The notes below the pieces were generated by a model that did no database searches, had not been told where the DNA came from, and saw only the letters and a list, made by a program, of their open reading frames with translations. Below, one piece after another: positions 38,446 to 47,989 of a stretch of 64,000 nucleotides of DNA. The translations under genes were made by a program, and so were the position numbers. Within the stretch, counting starts at the first letter, position 1. Each line of letters starts with the position of its first letter. Source of the DNA: Sphagnum compactum (taxonomy: Eukaryota; Bryophyta; Sphagnopsida; Sphagnales); NCBI GenBank assembly GCA_965153455.1, contig OZ234498.1:5146001-5210000 (forward strand), written 5' to 3'.

Positions 38446-38640
38446 TGTGGATGAAATATTATATGTTTTTAGTTCCATCCAATGAGCTCAGAGTTCTGGA
38501 TGGGTGGTTATGAGGATGAGATATCATGTATTTGTAGTTCCGTCCAATTAGAACTGCCGAAAACCCGGCAGGTCTGTGGATGAAATATTAAAGATTTTGT
38601 AGTTTTGTCCACTTAGAGTTTTGGATGGATTGATTATGTG
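38446..38640. repeat. About 65-bp tandem repeat, three copies
   Basis: Units starting near 38446, 38511 and 38575 read tgtggatgaaatatta or a variant, followed by ttttgtagttccgtccaatt and agagttctggatgg. Short hairpin-like motifs with the cccg/cggg core (gaaaacccgacag, gccgaaaacccggcagg) recur around them. Confidence 0.7.
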
Positions 38641-38999
38641 AAAAAAAAGTTTTCTCTCGCATAATGGGATTATTTAATTATTATTTTCAAAATAAAATGG
38701 TAGAGAGAAGATTTGTCAGTTTTTAGAGGTTCAAAAATCAAGCTTCTTACTGTAAATCTGCAAACCAGAGGCTTTCTTTTTTTCAGCTCCAATGATATGA
38801 ATCTGGCAACAACTTTTGTATATGTTTCTCCAAAAAAGCCCTTTGTAAAATATATTAAAATATATAACATTTTGGGAGAATTTTTGCATTGGAATGGAAC
38901 CCCTGTGCCATTGAATAGGTGCAGCTAGGTCATGTTCTCGCGTTGTAGTAGCCTATTGGTTATTGGACTCTGGAGTCTGCTGCAGCCACAATGAGCAAA

Positions 39000-39295
39000 G
39001 GTAGGTAAGTGGGTAGGTAGGTAGGTAGGGAGGTGAAGGTAGGTAGGTTCTGCATAATATATCTGCATATAGGAGCATTGGTAGAACTTGGAACTTGAAT
39101 AAAGCAGGCCAAATTTCTATGATCTTTTTCTGTTCAAGTACTAGCCCCTCAAAGTCTAAGTTTTCCAATACTATAATGGTCTGCAGTGTTCAATATCATT
39201 ACTTTTTGTGTTATTCTAACAACAAAGTCTAAGTTTTCCAATATTATAATGGTCTGCAGTGCTCAATATCATTACTTTTTGTGCTGTTCCAACAA
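39000..39295. repeat. GTAG microsatellite and 73-bp tandem duplication
   Basis: A ggtaggta-rich run lies at about 39000-39050. A 73-bp unit beginning caaagtctaagttttccaat is then present at 39150-39222 and again at 39223-39295, with few differences. No gene is visible in this stretch. Confidence 0.85.
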
Positions 39296-39550
39296 CAAAA
39301 AAACAGCCTAAGAAGTGGCTACTACACAGCAAACTTTCACCGACACACCAACCTAATGAGTACAAAATACAAGCCTTAAGATAGGAAACTGAATCAGGTT
39401 TTTACTGTGCTAAACTAAATGCTTTCTGAATTGTAAACTTATGCAGCTTAGGCCAGAAAATGTATCAGGAGGAAGGTCAGGTGTATCCCGGCAGCAGCAG
39501 CGGGACCGCAACTGTGAGCAGCACGCAGAGGCCCGTGCCTGGCTGACAGA

Positions 39551-39579
39551 CCAGCCATAACCCGTGCCTGCAAGGCACG
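39551..39579 (-). mobile_element. Helitron 3' terminus (hairpin plus CTGG)
   Basis: On the minus strand the sequence reads cgtgcct-tgc-aggcacg (7-bp perfect stem, 3-base loop), then ggttatgg, then CTGG, then T. A hairpin about 8 bases before a CTRR end that is followed by T is the classic Helitron 3' terminus. It lies only 96 bp downstream of the stop codon of the helicase fragment and on the same strand, which supports a shared element. Confidence 0.7.
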
Positions 39580-39646
39580 ACACGGCACTGGGAGAAAACT
39601 GGGAGTCCAAAGGAGACCCCAAAAAACCCCATACTCACAAGAAAAA

Positions 39647-40233
39647 TCACTGCAGCACCTCACGATAGACCACATTACTGGTATAAACGCCAGCAGGGGC
39701 CCCATTCAGAGTCGCCCTGCTGCCACCCCGGACCAGCACCCAGACGCCTCGCCGTGAGCCGCACCGAGAGAAAGCCACATAAAGCTGCCCGTGGCAAAAA
39801 ACAGGCTTGGGCAGGTACACCCCCACTGTCTGCAGTGTCTGCCCTTGGGCCTTGTTGATATTCATGGCAAATGCAGGCCGCAACGGGAACTGCCGTCGGC
39901 GGAGAGTAAAAGGCATCCTCTCCGTGTCAAAGGGAATGATGCTGAGGCGGGGAATGAAAACGCGCCTGCCCTTGTCCGGTCCTGTGGCAATCTCAGCATC
40001 AATTATGTGCTGCATCAGCTTGACCACAATAAGCCGAGTGCCATTTGCAAGGCCACCCGACGTATTCCGCAGCAAAATCACCGGGCAGCCTTCCTGCAAG
40101 GTCAAAGTGTGGGGTGGCACCCTTGACATGCTGAGGGAAGTTTAGAAACCCCTCTCTGTTCGCCTTGCACAACAAAATCAGCGCTGTAATACGTGCGGCG
40201 CTGTGCTGGTGTGCCGTCAGGTGTGATGAGGTC
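39647..40233 (-). pseudogene. Helitron RepHel helicase, C-terminal fragment
   Basis: The minus strand encodes the C-terminal part of a PIF1-type helicase as found in Helitron transposases. Blocks are TLQEGCPVILLRN, GLANGTRLIV, FIPRLSIIPFD, LRRRQFPLRPAFAMNINKAQG (the helicase MTINKSQGQT-type motif), LPKPVFCHGQLYVAFSR (motif VI) and NVVYREVLQ at the stop. Upstream, DLITPDGTPAQRRTYYSADF belongs to the same protein but is in another frame, so a frameshift lies near 40125-40150. Nothing of the Rep domain or the helicase N-terminus remains to the right. A dead, 5'-truncated copy. Confidence 0.88.
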
Positions 40234-40498
40234 AAACAATTATATTAGTTGTACAGTTAGGAGTAGTGAAAATATATGTAGCAGCAGTGGAGGCGCTCCG
40301 GAAAAAGGAAAGATAGGATGAAACGCAATTTACCACCAAAATTGATGGTTTTCTGAGTTTCATCCCCCCTTGAATGCTAATGTACTTTTTTGCAGGTTTT
40401 TTTCTAATCTCACACTGTGTATGACCAAAGTCAGGGTTCTGGTGCTGTGTTTTTCTTACTTTACTGATAACTCTTCAGACTTCTCCGGATTGTTTTTT

Positions 40499-40643
40499 AG
40501 ATTTCAACAAATATTGTAACCCTACGAATTGGGTATTGTAGAGCAGAATCGCTTACCAAACAGTGGATTTTTGTATAGATTTCAACAAATATTGTAACCC
40601 TGCGAATTGGGTATCGCAGAGCACAATCGCCTACTAAATAGCG
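40499..40643. repeat. 78-bp spaced tandem duplication
   Basis: The phrase agatttcaacaaatattgta, continuing with accctacgaattgggtat and cagaatcgcttaccaaacag, occurs at 40499-40565 and again at 40577-40643 with about ten substitutions. Confidence 0.85.
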
Positions 40644-41366
40644 CGATCATTCCTGCTCCAGTTTTTTACGACTCCTGGTGCTGCATGTTTTGGTGTCGAG
40701 GTTTTGGAGGGTTTTAGGGCAATTGCAGGCGGACGAGTGATGTTCAATGTGGAATTTTCCCACCAAGAATTGCACAGCTGGTGGCGGCGGCGGGAGAAAG
40801 ATTGGATTTGCGTCGACTCGCGACGCTCGAAAGAGTATTGGATTTGGGTCCAGTTGGGATGCTCTGGGATTGTGAGGAGCATAGCAATTCTTAACGTTTT
40901 TGCGAAGCAATTTCTTCATCATCAGTGCAGCAAGAGCAATTGCCGAGTGCGAGATCTAAGTTTTTTCTAAAACACAAAAGCAGCAGCTCCACCACAGCAT
41001 GGAGAGGAGGGAGGTGGAAGGGGAGGAACGTGCTGCTGCGTGTCTGTGTGCACCCGTTATTCCACTTTACCCATCAACAACTTTCCCATCACACCGCACT
41101 TCTCTCCGGACCGCACCCAATAGGAACAGAGGCGGCACTCACAAATCACGGCAAGTGTAAGCTTTCATGTATTTGTTCCTTTCTGTGTACTGACTTCTTC
41201 TCAGAATACGTATGTGTTGTTTCCCCAAAAATCTTGACCTGATTTGATTATAGGGATGTATTCTTTGTCAAATCGAAAGGTTGGACTCAACCTATGTAAG
41301 ATGCAATACCTCATCGTGGCTTCTATGTGATCAAAGTACATGATTTGAAAGGAAGTTTTTCTGCAG
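40644..41366 (+). other. Non-coding flank upstream of the OSB-PPR locus
   Basis: This stretch is less AT-rich than its surroundings and lies directly upstream of the OSB-like exon on the + strand, so promoter and leader sequence are plausible. I could not identify the N-terminal OSB exon(s). The open frame at 40704-40970 shows no recognisable domain. Confidence 0.3.
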
Positions 41367-41446
41367 TCCCTGGAGGTGAGAGAGAGAAACTGTGGCGGGA
41401 GTTCTTTATGGATCCTTCACAATGGTGGGATCATAGATCAGAGAAG
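41367..41446 (+). pseudogene. Orphan exon: first half of an OSB-type PDF motif
   Basis: An 80-nt exon is bounded by a good acceptor (ttttctgcag) and donor (gtaggt). It encodes EKLWREFFMDPSQWWDHRSEK. The LW..FF.DP..WWD.R block is the first half of the PDF motif of plant organellar single-stranded DNA-binding (OSB) proteins. In OSB genes this is followed by PDFKHK..ALWLD..PPWV. No such continuation lies downstream on this strand. It lies instead on the opposite strand at 42627, with matching phase (both phase 0). I read this as exon 1 of the gene whose exon 2 has been inverted. Confidence 0.75.
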
Positions 41447-41508
41447 GTAGGTGAACTCCAAACCTTGTCAGAGTTGATATGTCAATGGAGCCATAGCTCT
41501 TAATAGTG

Positions 41509-42627
41509 TCAATCTTGTTGCTCTCTCTTGGTTGCTATCCTGCCCTCATCTAAACTTGGCAGAATTCTTTTCAGGATCATGGCGGACCAAGTGACCACAT
41601 CTCGAGACGGCAACTTGTTAAACACTCTCAAAGCATCCTCAATGTTCCCACACTTTGCATACATGTCAACCAAGCTACCCCCCACATAGACATCTGAATC
41701 CCATCCAGATTGAATGATCTGCTGATGAACTCTCATGCCCTCTTCAAGTGCAACTATGCTAGCACATGAATTTAGCACCCCCACAAAGGTAATAGAATTT
41801 GGTTGTACACGTTCTTGTTGCATTTGTTGAAACAGTTCCAGTGCCTTCTGCCCTTGCCCACATTGCACATGCCCCAATATCATGGCATTCCAAGTGACCA
41901 CATCATGAGATGACATCTTGTTGAACACTCTCAAAGATTCCTCAATGCTCCCACATTTTGCATACATGTCAATCAAGCTATTTGTCACAAAAACATTTGA
42001 ATCCCATCCACATTCAATGATCTGCTGATGAACACGCCTGCCTTCTTCAAGTGCAACAACACTGGCACATGCATTCAGCACCCCCACAAAGGTAATGGAG
42101 TTTGGTTGCACACTCTCCTGTTGCATTTGTTGAAATAGTTCCAATGCCTTTTGCCCTTGCCCACATTTCACATGTCCTAATATCATGGAAGTCCAAGTGA
42201 CCACATCCTGAGATGGCATCTTATTGAACACTCTCCAAGCATCGTCAATGCTCCCACATTTTGCATACATGTCAACCAAGCTATTCCCCAGAAAGATATT
42301 AAACTCGCAACCACTTTGAATGAGCTGTTCATGAACAAGCCTGCTGTCTTCAAGTCTTCCCAAACCAGCACATGCCTTAATCACCTGTACAAAAGTGAAT
42401 TTGTTAGGTCTCACTCCTTCTTGTTGCATTTGTTGGAAAAGCTGCATCACCTTCTCAAGTTTCCCATCCTTCACATATTTTGTAAGCTTCTGATTCCATG
42501 CAAAAATGTTCAATTGCACTGTGCCTGGTGCCAATGCAGCAATCTTTGCTGCCACCCATGGTGGTTTTTGTCGGTGGTCAAGCCAGAGTGCTTTCTGTGT
42601 TGTCTTATGCTTGAAATCTGGGAACCT
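41509..42627 (-). pseudogene. Inverted PDF-motif plus PPR segment of the OSB-PPR-DYW gene
   Basis: Read leftward, the exon starts at 42627 after an acceptor (gttgtagacagataag). It encodes RFPDFKHKTTQKALWLD and KPPWVAAKIAALAPGTVQL, the second half of the OSB PDF motif. It then runs in frame into canonical PPR repeats (LFQQMQQEGVRPNKFTF, SLVDMYAKCGSIDDAWRVF, NKMPSQDVVTW and so on) for about 350 residues. PPR similarity stops abruptly at WSAMIL (about 41572). The last 21 codons to the stop at 41509 are unrelated and read into the intron-like sequence beside the orphan exon. It lacks the first PDF half, the E region and the DYW domain, all of which lie on the other strand on either side. It should not be annotated as an independent intact PPR gene. 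Confidence 0.82.
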
Positions 42628-42682
42628 CTTATCTGTCTACAACCAGCAATCCAGATCAAGCTATTTAGCCGTGTATTCTCAA

Positions 42683-42850
42683 CATTCCAGGCATAAATGG
42701 TACCCTAAGAACAGAAAAAGCTGCGATGACCTTCTCCGTCAGCATATTTAATACCTACCTTCTCCACATTCCAGGCATAAATGGTACCCTAAGAACAGAA
42801 AAAGCTGCGATGACCTTCTCCGTCAGCATATTTAATACCTACCTTCTCCA
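42683..42850. repeat. 84-bp tandem duplication at the inversion junction
   Basis: Two nearly identical 84-bp copies (42683-42766, 42767-42850) begin cattccaggcataaatggta and end accttctcca. They sit between the head of the inverted PPR segment and the + strand PPR segment, exactly where the right inversion breakpoint must be. Their near-identity implies a recent event. Confidence 0.9.
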
Positions 42851-42851
42851 G

Positions 42852-44278
42852 CCTACTGTGCAACAAATTCTGTTACCATTGTGGGGGTGCTGAATGCATG
42901 TGCCAGTGTAGTTGGGCTTGAAGAGGGCAGGTGTGTTCATCAGCAGATTATTGAATGTGGATGGGATTCAGATGTCTTTGTGGCAAATAGCTTGGTTGAC
43001 ATGTATGCAAAATGTGGAAGCATTGAAGATGCTTGGAGAGTGTTCAAGAAGATGTCATCTCGAGACGTGATCACTTGGACTGCCATGATATTGGGACACG
43101 TGCAAAGTGGGCAGGGCAAGAAGGGACTGGAACTATTTCGACAAATGCAACAGGAAGGTGTGCGACCAGACTCTGTAACTATTGTGGCGGTACTGAATGC
43201 ATGTGCCAGTGTGCTTGCACTTGAAGAGGGCAGGTCTGTTCATCAACAGATTGTTGAACATGGATGGGATTCAGATATCTTTGTGATGAATAGTTTGATT
43301 GACATGTATGCAAAATGTGGGAGCATGGAGGATGCTTGGAGAGTATTCAACAAGATGCCATCTCGAGATGTGGTCACTTGGACTGTCATACTTGGAGGAT
43401 GTGCCATGCATGGGCATGGTAAGGAAGCTCATAAACTTTTTTGAGTGGATGTGCAAAGAAGGTGTACAGCCAGATGATGTCACTTCTGTTTGTCTCCTGT
43501 CAGCTTGTAGTCATGCAGGTTTGGTGGATGAAGGCATGCACTGTTTTGCATTAATGAGCACTGTCTATGGGATTTCTACAAAATTGGAACATTACACCTG
43601 TATGGTCGACCTTCGTGGTCGTGCTGGCCATCTACAGAAGGCAGAGAATATGGTCATGGCAATGCCCTGTAAACCACATGTGGCTGCCTGGATAGCTTTG
43701 CTCAGTGCTTGTAGAATTCATGGTAATGTGGAGATGGCAGAACATGTTGCCAAAAGATTTCTTGAAATGGAGCCCAAGAATGCTGCTGGTTATGTGTTGT
43801 TGTCAAACATCTACGCTGTTGGTAGCAGGCATCTCTGTGAGAATGTTGAACATCAGATACAGGAAAAAGGTGCAAAGAAACAGCCCGGGTCACACCTGGA
43901 TTGAAGTGAATAATGAGGTGCATGCATTCGTAGTAGATGATCAAGACCACCCGCAAATGATTAAAATCCGAGCATAACTGAAGAGATTGTCACTGCTCAT
44001 GCATAATGCAGGATATGTGCCATATGCTGCATGATGTGGAAAAAGAACATAAGGTGTTTCATTTGTGTCACCATAGCGAAAAACTGGCTATTGCATTTGA
44101 GCTCATCAACACAGCTCCTGGTACTCTCCAAATAAGAAAGAATATGTGGGTTTGTGAGGATTGCCACACTTCCACAAAGTTCATGTAAAGAACAGTTCGG
44201 AGAGCCATCATGGTAAGGGATGCCAATTGCTTTCATCGATTTGAGGATGGTGTTTGTTCTTGCATGGACTATTGGTGA
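42852..44278 (+). pseudogene. C-terminal PPR-E-DYW part of the disrupted OSB-PPR gene
   Basis: Similarity begins mid-repeat near 42857 (NSVTIVGVLNACASV) and runs through PPR units, an E region (GGCAMHGHGKEAHKLF, LSACSHAGLVDEGMHCF, LSNIYAVGSRHLCENV) and a DYW deaminase. The deaminase carries HTWIEVNNEVHAFVVDDQDH, FHLCHHSEKLAIAF with the HSE zinc/catalytic motif, CEDCHTSTKF and the terminal VCSCMDYW (stop at 44276-44278). It has no start codon context. It carries an extra T in a T-run near 43440, a shift near 43890, a TAA at about 43976 and another shift by 44000. DYW PPR proteins carry out C-to-U RNA editing in plastids and mitochondria; this copy cannot make one. Confidence 0.85.
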
Positions 44279-46026
44279 TGCCAGTAGTCTGGCTTGTCAA
44301 TCACTAAATCAGGCTCATTTTATTTACAGTAGCATGTCTGGTGGTCTTTTAGCACAGTCGAAGTTCAACAGCGTTATCAGATGTGGTAGCACTGAAAAGG
44401 TGGCTATGGAGCCACCTCACAGGATTTTTGGTTTCAGGCCTCTGCCATCTGTAGAACTGAGTTCGAGTGCATCTTTCTTTTTCTTCTTATATATATATAT
44501 AGTTATTTTGGAATTTGAGTGAATGTTGAGAGCATTGAAATTGATGACCAGTTTTTTAAGTTTTTATGGCCAACAGAGGTTTGAGAAATAAGTCTTGGCC
44601 TGTCTCTTTGAATTGATCATTGTATCTACTAATGAGTTGTAATGATGCTTTTAGGTCATGTTTGTATGATATCTAATGTTTTCGTTGTTGAATGTTTCTT
44701 AATTTTGCTGATTAGACCTTTTCTTTTCAGACCATGGCTGAACTCTATGGAGTATTGGCACTAATACTGCAAGATGGGCTGTCTCTATGCACGGTTGCTG
44801 GAGAAGTTTGGTTGGGACAACTGGTACAAGGGATCCAAGCAAATCATACAATTAACCATCAATGTTGCCATAAATCAACCCCCTCCCTGCTAAAGGTTGC
44901 AGCCCTTTTGGATATGAGTTTTGTCTGGAATTGAGCTGCATCATTCAACAAGAATATAATTGATATAGAAGGGAACAAGAATGAGCCAAGGAGTTTTACC
45001 TCTAGCAGTTTCGATTTGGCACCCCTGACGTGCCACATTTTGGTCATCAATTTGATTCTGCTCTAAAATCTTATCCTGCCATCAAAGACTAGCACATTCC
45101 TGCATAATCAACCAAGAATATCCCCTTTTTTGGAGGGTGAAGACTTGTGTTCCAGTCAAAAGCAAAGAAAAACATCATGTATCACCATTTGTTTGATAGA
45201 ATATGATCAACACACACCTCTGAATTGGGATTGCTCTATGCAGAATAACCAAGACATTTATGGAAACATGTCATATCCTGCTTTTAAATGGGGTAGTTGA
45301 AAGATTAGATGAACCTTCCAACTGGAGAGCTTGCTGGTTTGCAGTCCAAAATACCTCACAAATGGCAAGAGTTTGAAAACATGTAGGAATGTCAAAGCTA
45401 TTGGGCTGTTTTTAAGCCATGGGAAAATATACAAGGCATATGCAGAATCAGCACACACCATTAGCCCTCACTTGCAGAATACTACTTTTATGTGTGCAGT
45501 GTTTGGAGACTTCCCACAGACACACATGTTGATGCTGAAGGTTGGACAGGATTTTCCATGTGAGAAGACCTGAATGCCAACCTAAATTGACCAACAGGAA
45601 GAAAGTTTATAGGTTTATTTGCTTGGATAAATGTACACAACATATTTGTTTAGATGGCGTTGCCTTTCTATTATTCTGCTCCCTGGACTACAATGACAAT
45701 TACAATGACTCTCCAGTTTTTGAGCCATGCCCATACAGCATGGATCATATGGGAGAGCAAAGATAAATGAGCAATTGCCACGAAAAGAGAAGCTTCGTCC
45801 AGAGTTGCAAAGTGTAACCTAAGAAATCTGAGAATGAAGAGGAATGTTCTGTTGCGGCAGAACAACAGACATAACACAAGAATTCTAGAGAGGTGAGAAA
45901 CAGAATATACAAGTTTCTTCTTTTGTCACCAGGAATCAGAAATCGTATATTCTAACAGGAAGGAAGACTTGAAGAAGTAGGCAGAGTAAGAAGAAAGACT
46001 GCTTTGTTTTTTTGTGAAAGGTCTAT
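44279..46026. other. Flank of the PPR locus with no supported gene
   Basis: The part nearest 44278 may be the old 3' UTR. A short TA run lies at about 44489-44501. Open frames up to about 80 codons (e.g. 44734-44934, 45331-45573) show no domain or splice support. Confidence 0.4.
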
Positions 46027-46320
46027 TCCTAAAGACATATGTTGTGATGCCCTAAGGAATTGTTTCCTCCCTTGGGGAGACATCTATTGTGATGCCCCAA
46101 GGAGCTGTTTTCACCCTAGAACTACCCTGGGGAGGAAAACAATTCCTCAGGGAAACATCTGTTGGGATGCCATGGGAACTATTTCCTCCCCAAAGCTACC
46201 CCAAGGAGGAAAACAATTCCCAGGGGAAACATCTATTGTGATGAAATGGGGAACCAACCATTTCCTCCCCATAGCTACCCCATGGAGGAAAACCGTTCCC
46301 CCTTGGAGACCCCAGATGTT
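46027..46320. repeat. About 75-bp tandem repeat with internal inverted repeats
   Basis: The phrase aaacatctattgtgatgcc or a variant recurs at about 46077, 46152 and 46226, with a partial copy near 46029. Each unit includes tttcctcccc followed by agctacccc and ggaggaaaac, i.e. an imperfect inverted repeat (TTTCCTCC / GGAGGAAA) able to form a hairpin. No coding function is supported. Confidence 0.85.
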
Positions 46321-47399
46321 TTTGGGGGAATCAAATGTTTACATTGAATATTTGTCTGTATTGAATGTGATTTTGTTCTATCTCACAATACCAAGCACAA
46401 AATAACCACCGTGTTATTGGCAATATTGCATCTATCTATAGAGCACAAGATTCATGACGTACTTCCATTGGACTACTACAAGAAGAGATGGACAGATGCT
46501 TGGCTTGGTTGAAGTTACGTTGGTTGGGGAACTATTTCAATGGGACATTCATAATACTCCCTGACACCTTGCCTCCTCCAATTTCAAAAGTACGAGGGAC
46601 AGCATTTCACAACACATAAACTGAGGATGACAAATGGGTGAACCCATTTTATTCCAGGGATTGAGATTTTTGGCGTTCTTAAGAAATCACGAAAACGTTA
46701 ACAGGTGACTTCACATACGATTGTCTCCTTGACTTGTTCCCCGCAATGGCTCAATTGAAAACTTGACCTATAATTGCAACAATTCTAAAATAGATGCATC
46801 TTGAACTACTAACAAACCCTTGGGATGGATTCAACAATGTGGGCATAAAATGTTTTGGTACAATGATTCTAACTACATTCCAATTGCTACAAACCAAACT
46901 CCCTTGCAACTTTGGTGGGTGGACAGATTGTGTGGACTTCCTCACTAACTTGCAACAATTTACCATAACGATTGAATCAGACACATATGTAAGGAAAAGG
47001 GAGTTCATTAGAAGAAATTTGCATATTTTCGACTACAATTTACAACTCATTTTTAATTGCAAACAATATTTGTAACTAAAATGACTTATAGTTACATTGG
47101 ACAACTTGCATAAAACATGAGTTGCAAATGATGATGTCATCATATAGACAATGGATGGGGTATGTATTTGAATTGATTGTAATTTTCATTTGTTGACCAT
47201 ATAACCCATGCAACTATCATGCAACTAGTGGCCAATTTATAATGACCAATGTCATGTTGCCACATGGCATATTCAGATAATAATAAATAAATCAAATGTA
47301 TTACCAATTTTTTTATCTCAACCATTTTTTTTAAGATTTTTTATTTATACACGTGGACAAGTAGTTTTGTGCCACATGGCAACATTTATGATTTTTTTA

Positions 47400-47700
47400 A
47401 CTTTTAAAATAAGTGGGTTGGTAAGGAAGTCTAAGATAGGTAGGTAAGTAGGTAGGTAAGTAGGTAGGCTTAAGTGGGTGGGTAGGTAAGTAGGTACGTA
47501 AGCTTAAGTAGGTCATTAAGTAAATAAGCCTAGGTGGGTGGGTAGGTAAGTAGGTAGGTAAGTAGGTAGGCTTAAGTGGGTGGGTAGGTAAGTAGGTACG
47601 TAGGCTTAAGTAGGTCATTAAGTAAATAAGCCTAGGTGGGGGGGTAGGTAAATAGACCAAAACAGGTAAGTAGGCAGGTAGGTAAGTCTTAGGATATTTT
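47400..47700. repeat. GTAGGTAA microsatellite organised in about 102-bp units
   Basis: Runs of ggtaggtaagta are punctuated by ggcttaagtgggtgggtagg and ggtcattaagtaaataagcc. The landmark ggcttaag recurs at 47467 and 47569, so a longer unit of about 102 bp has been duplicated on top of the 4-bp repeat. Confidence 0.85.
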
Positions 47701-47989
47701 TTAATTATTTTACTTTATTTTGGATTTAACCAAATTAGGGTAAAGTTTTTTTAATTGGCTCATCCCATTTGGCAAATCTTGTGTATTTTAATGTTTACAA
47801 TGCATTTACTTATATAGTTGACACACTTGAAAGGGAAGCTAAACAATATGGGATAAAAAATTTATTCCAACTTAGTTGTCAATAGTTTGCAACTACATTG
47901 TGACTAGATTTTTTATCCCATAAAATTTGGTTTCCTTTTTAATTGTGCCAACTCCATAAATAAATAACTCATTCATTAACTAGTTAATT

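Noticed and set aside
40704-40970. 88-codon + strand open frame before the OSB exon, considered as OSB N-terminus
   Set aside because: It shows no OB-fold-like pattern and no phase-compatible link to the exon at 41367 could be established.
41509-42555. A 348-codon minus-strand PPR open frame as an intact gene
   Set aside because: It lacks E and DYW regions, its real exon begins earlier at 42627 with a PDF motif, and its last 21 codons are unrelated to PPRs. It is a piece of a rearranged gene.
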